Of a stretch of DNA of 64,000 nucleotides, positions 39,626 through 49,171 are shown piece after piece. The position numbers and the translations under genes are program-made. A model generated the notes under the pieces. It worked only from the letters and a program-made list of their open reading frames with translations, searched no databases and was not told the DNA's origin. The stretch covers positions 458,292-522,291 of the forward strand of contig NZ_JAOVZB010000002.1 in assembly GCF_025716875.1 (NCBI RefSeq), read 5' to 3'. The DNA is from Marinomonas sargassi (GTDB lineage: Bacteria > Pseudomonadota > Gammaproteobacteria > Pseudomonadales > Marinomonadaceae). Position 1 is the first letter of the stretch; every line of letters begins with the position of its first letter.

Positions 39626-40810
39626 TTAGCGGGTAAATTTCTTTCGCCAGGTATCCCGGCGTAGCGCATCTCTTTTTTCATAAGTTTGAAGAGCCGCCTG
39701 CAATTGCGTATCAAAGGTCTGGCTATCATCCTTAGCTAGTGCCGTCATTGCCATGGTATACCAAGCTGTTACACCACCAGGTTGCGTAGATGTAAATCGA
39801 GGAAATACGGGATCCTCCCCTTGTTCTAGCCAAGTATTAGGTAAGCTCGGGGAGATGATCATAGCGCGGGCCAAACCAACAAAATCGATATCAGCCTCTT
39901 CGAGCGCCGACAATGCCTGATCCCGAGTTTTAAACCCACCCGTTAGCATTAAAGGGATTCTTGTTTGTTTTCGAGCTTGCTGTGCGAATTTTAAAAAGTA
40001 AGGGCCGTTAGCCGATGCATCAGAACTTGCCTTAGCACCAGGAAAATAGGTACCACCGCTAATATCAATCAAATCAATAGAAGATGCGTTCAGTAGAGCT
40101 ACCAACTCCAGCGCCTCATCTTCAACCAAACCACCTTCAAGCAAATCAGAAGAATTTATCTTGATCCCTATAGGGTATTCACTTCCAACCGCAGCTCTAA
40201 CAGCCTTAATGACCTCAAGAACAATTCGACTACGACAAGTTATCGAGCCGCCATATTCATCTTCTCGGTGATTAAATAAAGGGGATAAGAATTGGCTTAG
40301 TAGAAAACCATGGGCAGCATGGATTTGAACTCCGGTAAATCCTGCCGACTTTGCGATTAAAGCCGTTTTTGCAAACTGTTCAGGTAGAGCCCTCACTTCT
40401 TCCAGAGACAAAGCTCGACACTTCAACTCATCAAAGCTTAACTCGGAAGGTCCTGCGGGGTTACTAATAAGAGGGTCAGAAAGTGCGCCTGCATGACCAA
40501 TCTGAGCCCATACATGCGTATCATTAATTGAAGCTCTGCTAGTTAAATCTCGCAGCGTACCAAGGTCACTATCTTCATTGAGAACTAAGTTTCCAGGCTT
40601 TTCTGGATAGCGAAAGTCCCCTTGAACCTCTCCGATAATAGAAAGAGCCACTCCACCTTCAGCCCACTTCTCATATAAGCGCGCTTGATCCCTAGTTGCA
40701 TCACCAGCCCCATTTCCTAAAGAATCGGACATAGCGGCCTTTACAAACCTATTTTTCAGTAAAACGCCACACGGGAGTCGAACAGCATCACCTAACGATT
40801 TCTTATTCAT
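39626..40810 (-). CDS. NADH:flavin oxidoreductase, old yellow enzyme family
   Basis: An FMN-dependent TIM-barrel reductase of 394 residues. Visible are LKNRFVKAAMSD near the start, the substrate-loop HAAHGFLLSQFLSPLFNHREDEYGG region (about 173-197, typical of the 2,4-dienoyl-CoA/xenobiotic reductase-like group), RSRIVLEVIKAVR and phosphate-binding TGGF and GLARAMI. The C-terminal part after about 330 is short, with no Fe-S or second flavin domain. The substrate is unknown. The ATG was chosen over an in-frame TTG three codons earlier. Monocistronic, upstream of iscR on the same strand. Confidence 0.9.
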   Translation of the reverse strand: MNKKSLGDAVRLPCGVLLKNRFVKAAMSDSLGNGAGDATRDQARLYEKWAEGGVALSIIGEVQGDFRYPEKPGNLVLNEDSDLGTLRDLTSRASINDTHVWAQIGHAGALSDPLISNPAGPSELSFDELKCRALSLEEVRALPEQFAKTALIAKSAGFTGVQIHAAHGFLLSQFLSPLFNHREDEYGGSITCRSRIVLEVIKAVRAAVGSEYPIGIKINSSDLLEGGLVEDEALELVALLNASSIDLIDISGGTYFPGAKASSDASANGPYFLKFAQQARKQTRIPLMLTGGFKTRDQALSALEEADIDFVGLARAMIISPSLPNTWLEQGEDPVFPRFTSTQPGGVTAWYTMAMTALAKDDSQTFDTQLQAALQTYEKRDALRRDTWRKKFTR

Positions 40811-40976
40811 AGACTCCAACTTTAATCTCTATATCTGTTTATCAACAGGGCAGGGGTAGGTTGCTAAAGGTCAAAGAGAGCCACACTTCTATTTGTTTTT
40901 TAAGTCTTAGATTGATATCCATACAAAAAAATAAAATCAGAAGAGCTACTCATTCTGGCTTTAAGATTAAAGGCTA

Positions 40977-41825
40977 TTACAGAATAGTCACGCAATTTCT
41001 ACCATTTTCTTTACTCGTGTATAAGGCTCCATCTACTTTACGCAGCAAATCACTTCGCACACTTTTATGATTAAAAGTCGTTCCACCAATACTCGCGGTT
41101 ACTCTTCTTGTAGCAGTTAATTTAGCTGATTCTATTTTAGAGCGTAATTCATTCGATTTTTCCTTTATCAAGGTGTCATCAGACATGTGAGGCAGTATAA
41201 CCATAAACTCCTCGCCTCCTACTCGATAAACATCTCCAGCACTTGCTATGGTTCCCTCTAAAATACGAGCAAATTTAACTAATACTTTATCGCCTTCGCC
41301 ATGCCCAAGATCATCATTAATGGATTTAAAGTGATCGATATCAACCAATAATAGAGTATGGTTTTGAGCATCGTCAGATTTCAACAATGATTCTAAATAG
41401 GCTTCAAATTCTCGTCGATTTTTTAGAGAAGTTAGTTCATCTGTTTTCGCCAGCCTATCCAAAGTCTTTTCAGCAGTGGTATCAATCACCACACCTGTGA
41501 AACCAATAATTTCGCCACTATCTTCAAGTGGTGTGTAAATAGCATGATAATAATGAGGGTTACCATCGGGTTTAATAAAAAAGGAGTCGTAAGCTATCGA
41601 CTCCCCATTTAATACGGCCTGATAATGAGGAAAATTACCCTTAAAGCCCTCTTCACCAATAACATCCGAAATGCATAAGCCAACTGCTTCTTCTTGAGTA
41701 ATATTATGAATACGCGCAAAAAAAGGACTTATATAGGTATAATTTAAATTAACATCAACGACATAAAACAGTACCGGAGTAGTTTCCACTAGCTGCTTAT
41801 AAGTATCTAATTCAAGCTGCGACAT
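40977..41825 (-). CDS. PAS-GGDEF diguanylate cyclase
   Basis: A soluble 282-residue c-di-GMP synthase. A PAS domain spans about 8-120 (VLFYVVDVNLNYTYISPFFARI; PLEDSGEIIGFTGVVIDTT), then a GGDEF domain with the intact motif RVGGEEF near 206 and LTSLKNRREFEAYLE at its start. The inhibitory RxxD site that normally precedes the motif is absent (SAGD), so product inhibition may be weak. No membrane helix or PDE domain. It stands alone. Confidence 0.92.
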   Translation of the reverse strand: MSQLELDTYKQLVETTPVLFYVVDVNLNYTYISPFFARIHNITQEEAVGLCISDVIGEEGFKGNFPHYQAVLNGESIAYDSFFIKPDGNPHYYHAIYTPLEDSGEIIGFTGVVIDTTAEKTLDRLAKTDELTSLKNRREFEAYLESLLKSDDAQNHTLLLVDIDHFKSINDDLGHGEGDKVLVKFARILEGTIASAGDVYRVGGEEFMVILPHMSDDTLIKEKSNELRSKIESAKLTATRRVTASIGGTTFNHKSVRSDLLRKVDGALYTSKENGRNCVTIL

Positions 41826-41986
41826 TTTACATCCTTAGCCATTTATAGCAGTTATTTCTATTCCCAAACAATATATTAAAGGCCTCTTAAGGCACAAGAT
41901 AGATATCACTTCTTATATAGACTAGCGCTTTTTTCGCATAACACTCTAAAAAATTAGCTTTATTGACAGCTCTTTTTCCTAAGAAA

Positions 41987-42020
41987 AAAAGCCCCGACAA
42001 TAATTATCATCGGGGCTTTT
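41987..42020 (-). terminator. Rho-independent terminator after sdhD
   Basis: AAAAGCCCCGA and TCGGGGCTTTT form a strong stem with A/T tracts. It shows that no sdhAB follows on this transcript. Confidence 0.88.
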
Positions 42021-42065
42021 AAAAAGTTTTTTTAAATCTAAATAACTATGTATTCAGTCTAAAAT

Positions 42066-42419
42066 CTAGAACCAAAGAATGGTTAGACCTAATAGCAAAT
42101 AGCAAAGTGTTACCACTTTATAAAAGAAATGGTAAGCAGACTCAAAACCTGCAACAGGTACCTTTTGCGTATAATCTGTACCTATTTGCCATCCAGCTAT
42201 AACTGAGTTCATCATTGCTAAAACTAAAACTAGTGTAGAAAACAGTTTGAACCAAGTAGCATTGTGTATCGCCACCCAGCTATCATAAGTCACTTCAGCT
42301 TGCGATAAGATTAGTCCAAGGTAAACAACGCCCCAAAGGATGATTGCAGCATTGCTAACACGTTGAAAAATCCACTCTCTTGTACCACTGCGGCTGTCCC
42401 GCGCTAAACCTAAGCCCAT
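42066..42419 (-). CDS. sdhD: succinate dehydrogenase membrane subunit SdhD, haem-ligand His replaced
   Basis: A 117-residue three-helix membrane subunit of complex II. It aligns with E. coli SdhD without gaps around helix 2: D82 and Y83 (GWQIGTDYTQ) fall at the same numbers, but E. coli His71, one of the two haem b ligands, is Asn71 here (codon AAC at 42207-42209). The start was taken as ATG (MGLGLARD); an in-frame GTG lies two codons upstream. It overlaps the end of sdhC by 10 bases. No sdhA or sdhB follows; a terminator does. Whether it works with SdhAB encoded elsewhere is open. Confidence 0.85.
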   Translation of the reverse strand: MGLGLARDSRSGTREWIFQRVSNAAIILWGVVYLGLILSQAEVTYDSWVAIHNATWFKLFSTLVLVLAMMNSVIAGWQIGTDYTQKVPVAGFESAYHFFYKVVTLCYLLLGLTILWF

Positions 42420-42790
42420 ATCCACGCACCAAATAATAAACTAATGACAATACCCACACCGATAACAACTTTCGAAATCAGCATACCGCTTTCTAACTCT
42501 TCAAAATGCCCCATATCTTGGATGATATGTTTCATTCCAGCCATAGCGTAATAGCCACCTGCAGTTAGGAAGCCCCAAATGACAAATTGAGCAAGGAAGT
42601 TTTCTGAAACCATGCTCTTCACGCTATCAAAGCCTTCAGGTGAGCCCAATGAAATATACAAAGTAGGCAAAAAGAATGCTAAAGCCACCCAAATAATAAC
42701 GGCACTCACTCTATGTAAAATAGAAGCAATCGCCGTGATAGGAAGACTTATGGTATTCAGCTCCAGATTCACTGGGCGTTTCTTATTCAT
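42410..42790 (-). CDS. sdhC: succinate dehydrogenase cytochrome b subunit SdhC
   Basis: A 126-residue three-helix subunit very like E. coli SdhC: KKRPVNLELNTISLPITAI, then SILHRVSAV with the quinone-site Ser23 and Arg27, SLGSPEGF, and the haem ligand H88 in GMKHIIQDMGHFEE. All catalytic features are kept, unlike in its partner SdhD. First gene of a two-gene unit with its own promoter and a large inverted repeat upstream. Normally sdhCDAB are together; here AB are absent. Confidence 0.92.
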   Translation of the reverse strand: MNKKRPVNLELNTISLPITAIASILHRVSAVIIWVALAFFLPTLYISLGSPEGFDSVKSMVSENFLAQFVIWGFLTAGGYYAMAGMKHIIQDMGHFEELESGMLISKVVIGVGIVISLLFGAWIWA

Positions 42791-42857
42791 CTTAATTTTC
42801 CTTTATCTTATGATGCACTTAATGTTTTTTGAGAGCATAAGCACTGCTTGAATCGCT

Positions 42858-42903
42858 ATTATAAAGATAAATACAAATTTTCATAATGATTTGTATTTAT
42901 CTT
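42858..42903 (-). promoter_or_regulatory. sdhC promoter with a perfect 15-bp inverted repeat
   Basis: On the minus strand TATAAT (42858-42863) and TTATGA (42881-42886) are spaced 17 bases. AAGATAAATACAAAT (42864-42878) and ATTTGTATTTATCTT (42889-42903) are perfect inverted arms around a 10-base centre holding the -35. The arms' position suggests an operator that controls sdhCD. Confidence 0.65.
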
Positions 42904-43001
42904 GAGTATTTTTCCACTATAACAACGCTCATTCAATCATAGTTGGATTGATTGAAGAAGCATTGAGCCACACATTTCCACAGTCTCACGACATGCTAAA
43001 A

Positions 43002-45350
43002 CTAGCTAATCTTAACCGCTTTGTAAGAGAGTGCATTGTATAGGGTAAGAGGCTTAGAAAAGTAAAAGCCCTGCAAGTAGTCACAACCGTAGGCCAGCAA
43101 AAGATCTGCTTGTTCACGTGTTTCCACCCCTTCTGCAATAACTTTAACGCCAAGGGTATGGGCCATTGAGATAATAGTCTCACACAAGGTTTCCGAAGCA
43201 GACTCCGCTCCTAGTTTCTGTACAAAGCTCTTATCAATTTTCAGATAATCAATCTCGTAATTCATGATATAAGCTAGGGACGAATACCCAGTACCAAAAT
43301 CATCTAATGCCACCTGAATACCTTCATCCCTAAAGGATAGTAATGCTTTACGAGTGCTTTCATCTGAGTTCATTAAAAGATGCTCGGTGATTTCAACAAT
43401 TAATTTGTTCGGGCTAGCCTCTTCACTTTTCCCGTGGCACTCAGTAATAAGCTCTTCTAAAAGGTAATCATTTTCACTTTGATACTTCGATAATTGAGCC
43501 GGTGAAACATTCACGCTCACCTGAACATTATCTCCATGCACTTTCTGAATAGACCGTAGGGCACGCTTTGCTTCCTGAATAACCCATAGCCCTATTTCTC
43601 TGATTTGCCCAAACTCCTCTGCTAAACCAATAAACCTGTCTGGTGCAATTAGGCCTTTTTTAGGATGCTGCCAACGTATCAAGGCTTCGAACTTAATAAC
43701 TTCGCCCCTGACACTTAAAATAGGTTGGTAAACTAAGTAGAGTTCTTTATTAGCTATTGCGTTACGCAAGTCTTTTACTAGCTCCATTTTTTCAGATTGG
43801 GCACTTTTCAGTTCCTCACTAAAGAAACTAATAGTATTTCTCACCTGTTGTTTTGCCAGATAAATAGCCTGATCCACTGCACTCAAAATAGTCTTAACGC
43901 TCTCGCCATCATCAGGATAAAAAGACCCCCCCATACTCGCTGTTAACTCAATATCACCATGCTCGGATAAAATCGGCTGGGATATTACATTTTTTACTTT
44001 TTCACATACTGACAGGGTTCGACTTTTCGATGCATCTTCCCCTTCTAGAATAAATATGAATTCATCACTGCCCAAACGACTAAATAACCGTGCCGATGGC
44101 ACTTGATGTATTAATCGAGATGCAACGGTTTTTAAAACGTAATCACCTATTTCGTGCCCCCTAGAATTAATATCTTTAAAATCATCTAGGTCAATTAGCA
44201 CCACACTGATTCGATGTTGACCTTGATTCTCCTCGATAATTTTTTCTAACGATAAAAGAAACGCATCACGGTTAGCGATTCCAGTAAGGGTATCTATTTG
44301 TGATTGGGAAATAATTCTTTGTTCAGCTGTCGCTTTACGTTTCGCCATGTCAATGAAACTGCCTTGCAAAGCGCACATTTCTTTCACACCAATTGAGGGT
44401 TCAGGTGCAATAGACTCTTCGTTTCTACCAAGCCTTTCCGCTAATAAAGACAGTTTTTTCAGCGGGTTGGTGATCGAGCGAATAAAAAACCATCTAATAA
44501 GCAACAAAGTAGCTATCACAAGAAAAGAAAATACAGCTACCGCAGCCGTATAACGCTTATTGACCCTCAGCAGAGGCTCGTCAACCGCGACACCAATAAC
44601 AAAACTGAGCAAGACCTCATTATTAGCCCCAACTACTTGCTGTTGTGTAAACACCCTTTTTACGCCATCTTGAGAAGACACAATGGTGCCAAATGACTGG
44701 GGTTCTTCATACCTTATATGAGATGGAAAGCTCACATTCACAACACCGTCACTGTTTAAGATATAAGCCACACTGCCTTCAGGTAACGGACTATCACTAA
44801 GTAATTTGCTCCACCACTCCAAAGAGACAACAGCCACAGCCGCGCCAACAACTTGATTAGAGTAAGCATAAGCCTGAACTGGATAGGCAAAATTAATAGC
44901 TGGCAGACCAGTAGCTCTATCTATGTGTAGACCACTGGTTGTAAAGCGATTTGTACTCAAAGCCTCTTTGATATAATCGCGGTCATTCACATACACGGGA
45001 GAATCAAGCAAAGTACCATTACAAGTCAAAATACCCTCTTTATTTGGGACGCCAATATTCACATACCTCCCAAACAAAGGCGTTATAGAACTAACAAACT
45101 GACGGCAAGCCTCGGAGTCTGGGGATTGAATTTGTGAACTAGAAGCTAAGGAAGAGAGAAAAAGCTGGGTACTTTCAACGAGGCGTTCTTGATTTTCTAC
45201 CGCTTGATTAGAAACAAGCCGCGCGGTATGAAGCAGCTCATCCTGAACAATAGATCGGCTGTAATCAAAGTTCAGATAAATGAGGGTATAGAAGGGCGCA
45301 ACAATAAAAATTGAGAATATATACAATCGGCCAATAAGCGTATTCAACAT
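43002..45350 (-). CDS. membrane-bound GGDEF-EAL c-di-GMP protein with periplasmic Cache-type sensor
   Basis: A 782-residue protein: membrane helix 1 (about 5-25), a ~240-residue periplasmic domain of dCACHE type (YVNDRDYIKEALSTNRFTTSG, VQAYAYSNQVVGAAVAVVS), helix 2 (about 265-285), a HAMP-like segment (FIRSITNPLKKLSLLAERLG), a GGDEF domain and an EAL domain. The cyclase motif is GSDEF, not GGDEF, and is probably weak or inactive. The EAL domain keeps FEALIRWQHP, VSVNVSPAQL, DDFGTGYSS and KIDKSFV, so it is probably a phosphodiesterase. The start was set at MLNTLIGRL; a GTG lies 14 codons earlier. Confidence 0.9.
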   Translation of the reverse strand: MLNTLIGRLYIFSIFIVAPFYTLIYLNFDYSRSIVQDELLHTARLVSNQAVENQERLVESTQLFLSSLASSSQIQSPDSEACRQFVSSITPLFGRYVNIGVPNKEGILTCNGTLLDSPVYVNDRDYIKEALSTNRFTTSGLHIDRATGLPAINFAYPVQAYAYSNQVVGAAVAVVSLEWWSKLLSDSPLPEGSVAYILNSDGVVNVSFPSHIRYEEPQSFGTIVSSQDGVKRVFTQQQVVGANNEVLLSFVIGVAVDEPLLRVNKRYTAAVAVFSFLVIATLLLIRWFFIRSITNPLKKLSLLAERLGRNEESIAPEPSIGVKEMCALQGSFIDMAKRKATAEQRIISQSQIDTLTGIANRDAFLLSLEKIIEENQGQHRISVVLIDLDDFKDINSRGHEIGDYVLKTVASRLIHQVPSARLFSRLGSDEFIFILEGEDASKSRTLSVCEKVKNVISQPILSEHGDIELTASMGGSFYPDDGESVKTILSAVDQAIYLAKQQVRNTISFFSEELKSAQSEKMELVKDLRNAIANKELYLVYQPILSVRGEVIKFEALIRWQHPKKGLIAPDRFIGLAEEFGQIREIGLWVIQEAKRALRSIQKVHGDNVQVSVNVSPAQLSKYQSENDYLLEELITECHGKSEEASPNKLIVEITEHLLMNSDESTRKALLSFRDEGIQVALDDFGTGYSSLAYIMNYEIDYLKIDKSFVQKLGAESASETLCETIISMAHTLGVKVIAEGVETREQADLLLAYGCDYLQGFYFSKPLTLYNALSYKAVKIS

Positions 45351-45619
45351 CGTCTTATGTTTACCTGCTATTCCACACCCTATATTAACCAATCCTTGGG
45401 GAATTCCATTTGCGCACTTTTTATTTTAATTGTAGATAGTCTTTATTTTTGATTTTATTACTGAATAAACATCATTTATATCACGTCATTCAGAATCTGT
45501 TATAAAAATAGACGATTTTAAGATAATAAAAAAGCTTACAGGAAAATATATATGCTGAGGCTAGTATATTCAAAACTATTAGAAAATTTATTTTAGAACT
45601 ATATTCGCTCCTCCCTCTC

Positions 45620-47284
45620 CTAAAGCTCGATTTTCTTCGCACTATCTCCAAGCGAGCTACTAACATGACTAACTAACACCAATATATTGGGTCTAAAATC
45701 ATGCTGGAGCGCATGACTAATACACCGTATTGAAGCAGTATCTAAACCGTCAAAAGGTTCGTCTAATAATAGGACTGGGACATTTCTCAGCAGAAGGCGA
45801 GCTAATACTAAGCGCTTTCGTTGTCCTCCTGATAAATCACGCCCTTGGAAGCTCAACAAGGTTGCCAAGCCATTAGGCAGAGCTCTAGCCCACTCAGCCA
45901 GTGCCACAGCCTCTAGTACTTCCCATAGCTCATCTTCAGTTGCATCTTCTTTCCCTAAACGCAAATTCGCAGCAACACTTTGCTGAAAGACATAAGGACT
46001 CTGGGGCAAATAGCTCACTTGCTTTTGGTAGGTTTCATTACCAAAAAGATCGCATTTATCACCATTAACAAACACCTCTCCTTTTGATAAGCAGTCACCT
46101 GCCATGGCGGCAAGCAATGTAGATTTCCCCGACCCACTACTGCCACAAATCCACAATCTATCACCAAGGTATATGTCTAAATCTAATGGTTTATTTCCCA
46201 TACCATTAACAGCATGAAAGCCATGCCATTGTTTAAAGCTCAGTTGATGCACCTTAAAGTCATCATGGGCAGTTTTTGCAGTGCTAGAAGTACAACTCGT
46301 TTGCAACTGGTTTAGTCTGTGCAAACCTACTTGAGACTGGCCTTGTGCGACAAAAGCTTGCGCTAATGGAAGAACAAGCTCATTAAGGGCAAGCACGGCC
46401 AGAACAAAACCCACTACCCAAGTACCTTTTACCCCCTCGACCAAACTCCAACGCTGGCTTTCAGAATCAAAAAAAGCCAAGACATAAAAACTTACGACTA
46501 AGAGCATAATGGTGACGCAGTAAGCACCAAGACGACCAGCGCTCACAGCATTTTGAATTGCAGCCTCTTTTATTTTTTGCTTCTCATCTAAATACCCTAA
46601 ACGCTGGGCATACTCTTGCCAGTGGCCACGAATGGTTAACGTAATTAACGCAGAAAAAACACTCACGAATCGGCTACGACGATACACTCCTAAAACTTGT
46701 CCAATATGAACCGCTTGGCGAGCATAGTGCCCAGCTAAATAAGGGATAATCAACAAGTGAAAGAAGCCACATACGGCAATGGGGTACAACAAATCAGCCT
46801 GTAAAAAGTACGCAAAAACAGCCATAGCAACATAGCTCAATAAGGCATATAACCAAGGCAAGAAGACCACTAAGGGCCAGCGAATAATCATATCTAGATC
46901 ATTTACTAAGCGTTGCAGTAAGTCTCCCTTACTTTGCTGCTGTAAATTTGTAGCATCTTGTTCGACTCGCCTATCCCAGACCCATAGACGCAAGGTGCGC
47001 AACAGCCCTAATAAGTGATTATGAGCACTAACTTGTTCACCATACCGTCCTGCTGTTCGAAAAATGGCTAAACCTCGAACAATGGCACCTGGGGTGAGGT
47101 AGTTAAAAGATAGGTGTGCTCCCAACGCTGTTGCTAATCCAGCCGCTGAAATAAACCAACCCGACACACCAAGCAATGCAACACCTGCAAGACTCGCTAC
47201 GAGCCCCAAAAAAACGGGGACCATAAAACCCCAAAGGTTGCTGAATATCAGACTTTTAAGCGATAGCTTGTTTGTCTTCTTCAT
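45620..47284 (-). CDS. cydC: ABC exporter subunit CydC (cysteine/glutathione export for cytochrome bd assembly)
   Basis: Half of the CydDC heterodimeric exporter, 554 residues with six membrane helices and a C-terminal ATPase. Walker A CGSSGSGKSTLLAAM, signature LSGGQRKRLVLARLLL and Walker B VLLLDEPFDGLD are intact. It sends reduced thiols to the periplasm, needed for bd oxidase assembly. Its start lies inside the end of cydD (29-base overlap). Last gene of the cydABXDC operon. Confidence 0.93.
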   Translation of the reverse strand: MKKTNKLSLKSLIFSNLWGFMVPVFLGLVASLAGVALLGVSGWFISAAGLATALGAHLSFNYLTPGAIVRGLAIFRTAGRYGEQVSAHNHLLGLLRTLRLWVWDRRVEQDATNLQQQSKGDLLQRLVNDLDMIIRWPLVVFLPWLYALLSYVAMAVFAYFLQADLLYPIAVCGFFHLLIIPYLAGHYARQAVHIGQVLGVYRRSRFVSVFSALITLTIRGHWQEYAQRLGYLDEKQKIKEAAIQNAVSAGRLGAYCVTIMLLVVSFYVLAFFDSESQRWSLVEGVKGTWVVGFVLAVLALNELVLPLAQAFVAQGQSQVGLHRLNQLQTSCTSSTAKTAHDDFKVHQLSFKQWHGFHAVNGMGNKPLDLDIYLGDRLWICGSSGSGKSTLLAAMAGDCLSKGEVFVNGDKCDLFGNETYQKQVSYLPQSPYVFQQSVAANLRLGKEDATEDELWEVLEAVALAEWARALPNGLATLLSFQGRDLSGGQRKRLVLARLLLRNVPVLLLDEPFDGLDTASIRCISHALQHDFRPNILVLVSHVSSSLGDSAKKIEL

Positions 47285-49004
47285 ACAAACCTCCTTGTGT
47301 CAGGGACCAATGCTTATCAGCCCAATAAATTGGGTGTGTATCATGACTCACGACCAATACCGTTTTGCCTTTAGAAGCCTGCTCTAAAGTAGCTAATACA
47401 GATTGGGCTGTTTCTTGATCAAGCCCAGAACAAGGCTCATCTAATAACCAAACCTCGGCCCCAGATAATAACGCACGAGCAATAGATAGCCGCTGCATCT
47501 GCCCACCCGACAAACCTGTTCCTATCTCAGTTAATGCTGTATCTAAACCATCTGGCAAAGGTTTTATAAACTCATCGCATTGGCTTTTCAGTAATGCATC
47601 TTCTATTGCCAACTCTGTTGGGGGTGTTATCCCAAGTAATAAATTTCGTCGAATACTGCCATTCACCCACTCAGGTGTTTGCGGCAACCAAGCCAAAGAG
47701 CGTCGCCATTTAGATAACGTTTGAGGACAAGTAAGTAGCTCAGATAAATGACGACCTTTCACGGATAACTGCCCTTGGTAAGCAGCATCGAAACCAAGCA
47801 ATAAATACAATAAACTCGATTTACCTATACCAGACTCACCACTTAGCCAGACGCGCTCACCCTCATAAATGCTTCCTGTTATTGCCGCCAATCTCTGGCG
47901 CCCCGACTCTTGCCAGCTTAGATTTTCAAAGCATATCAGTGCATTATCACGAGAAGTGTTTTCTTCTTTAAGGTTTGAAGATCGAACAATAGCTATTTCT
48001 GTGTTGATAATTGCCATTAGATCGGTAGTAGCCGCTTCTGCTTTTTGCTTAGCGTGATAATCGTTACCGAGTTGTCGAAGAGGTAAATAGAACTCTGGAG
48101 CGAGCAACAATAGGAACATGGCTTGTGCTAAGGGCACCGGAGATTCCCCCACCTGCCACGGTAATGATTCCAACAAGCCAAGCCCTAGGTACAAGGCAAT
48201 CATAGCGATAGACAGTGAAGCAAATAGCTCTAGTGTAGCCGTCGATAAAAAAGCCAAATAGAGCACATTCATCGTGGTTCTTTGGTATTCACCAGAGCTG
48301 TCTGACAAGCGAGACTTCGCCTGTTGAGTTTTGCCCAACCGCTTCAACTCTGCCAAACCAACACTTAAATCCATAAACTGATTAGAAAGCATCGCCAGCA
48401 CATTAAATTGGCGACGATTGGCCTGTGCCGCTTTGTGGCCAACAAATATCATAAAGACAATCACCAAAGGAGCTGTGGTTATGAATACTCCTAATGCAAT
48501 CCAAGAAATAGGGGCAACAGAAAGCAAAATGGCACAAGGAATGAGTACGACCATAAACACCTGAGGTTTATAGCGGCTGAAGAAATCATCTAACGCGTCT
48601 ACCTGCTCGTAAACACGTGTCGACAACGCAGCATCCTCATCTATTCTTGATCGAGCAGGCCCAAGTTTCGTGAGGTGCGATAACAGCTTTTTTCGTAAAT
48701 CATAGCGGATATGACGGCTAGCACTGGTACAAACACGCTCTCTTAGAAAACTCAAAAATGCCCGCAACCATAGAGCCGACAACCCTAGAAACAAGAACAG
48801 CATAGAAAACGACTGATGCAAGGCGAGCTCAGCAAACACATGCGCAAATGCCCACGCTTGCACCACCAAAGCCACAACGAACAGACTACCTATACCTTTC
48901 GCGGCACGATATCTAGCAGATTGCGATTCCGCTAGTTGATTAAGAAATATCGCCTCCGGTGTTTTAGCTCGGCCAGTTTGCTTTGCCGCTTTCTTCTTTT
49001 GCAT
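47256..49004 (-). CDS. cydD: ABC exporter subunit CydD
   Basis: The other half of the CydDC exporter, 582 residues. Six membrane helices precede an ATPase with Walker A SGESGIGKSSLLYLLL, signature LSGGQMQRLSIARALL and Walker B VWLLDEPCSGLD. QTPEWVNGSIRRNLLLG is the Q-loop region. It begins 5 bases after the cydX stop, which joins oxidase genes and exporter genes in one transcript. Confidence 0.93.
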   Translation of the reverse strand: MQKKKAAKQTGRAKTPEAIFLNQLAESQSARYRAAKGIGSLFVVALVVQAWAFAHVFAELALHQSFSMLFLFLGLSALWLRAFLSFLRERVCTSASRHIRYDLRKKLLSHLTKLGPARSRIDEDAALSTRVYEQVDALDDFFSRYKPQVFMVVLIPCAILLSVAPISWIALGVFITTAPLVIVFMIFVGHKAAQANRRQFNVLAMLSNQFMDLSVGLAELKRLGKTQQAKSRLSDSSGEYQRTTMNVLYLAFLSTATLELFASLSIAMIALYLGLGLLESLPWQVGESPVPLAQAMFLLLLAPEFYLPLRQLGNDYHAKQKAEAATTDLMAIINTEIAIVRSSNLKEENTSRDNALICFENLSWQESGRQRLAAITGSIYEGERVWLSGESGIGKSSLLYLLLGFDAAYQGQLSVKGRHLSELLTCPQTLSKWRRSLAWLPQTPEWVNGSIRRNLLLGITPPTELAIEDALLKSQCDEFIKPLPDGLDTALTEIGTGLSGGQMQRLSIARALLSGAEVWLLDEPCSGLDQETAQSVLATLEQASKGKTVLVVSHDTHPIYWADKHWSLTQGGLYEEDKQAIA

Positions 49005-49009
49005 AGCAA

Positions 49010-49120
49010 TTACTTCTGTTCCTCTTCACCCTCATAACCACTGAACTCTAACCAAACAGCATTAATAATTCCGAAAGAACAAGCTAGCAAGATTCCAAGA
49101 ACCCAAGCGAAGTACCACAT
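49010..49120 (-). CDS. cydX: cytochrome bd small subunit CydX
   Basis: A 36-residue single-helix subunit that stabilises cytochrome bd: MWYFAWVLGILLACSFGIIN, nearly the same as E. coli CydX over its first 20 residues, then a charged tail ending in EEEQK. The start is fixed by AGGAGAAACATT before the ATG; the open frame extends upstream but without a site. It lies between cydB and cydD, with two strong hairpins upstream. Confidence 0.93.
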   Translation of the reverse strand: MWYFAWVLGILLACSFGIINAVWLEFSGYEGEEEQK

Positions 49121-49133
49121 AATGTTTCTCCTA

Positions 49134-49153
49134 GGTGGGGTATTTCCCCCACC
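49134..49153 (-). promoter_or_regulatory. hairpin just upstream of the cydX ribosome site
   Basis: GGTGGGG and CCCCACC arms with a short loop lie 1 base before the AGGAG of cydX. A stem this close may affect initiation on cydX. Confidence 0.55.
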
Positions 49154-49171
49154 GATAAAATGTTTGTTATC

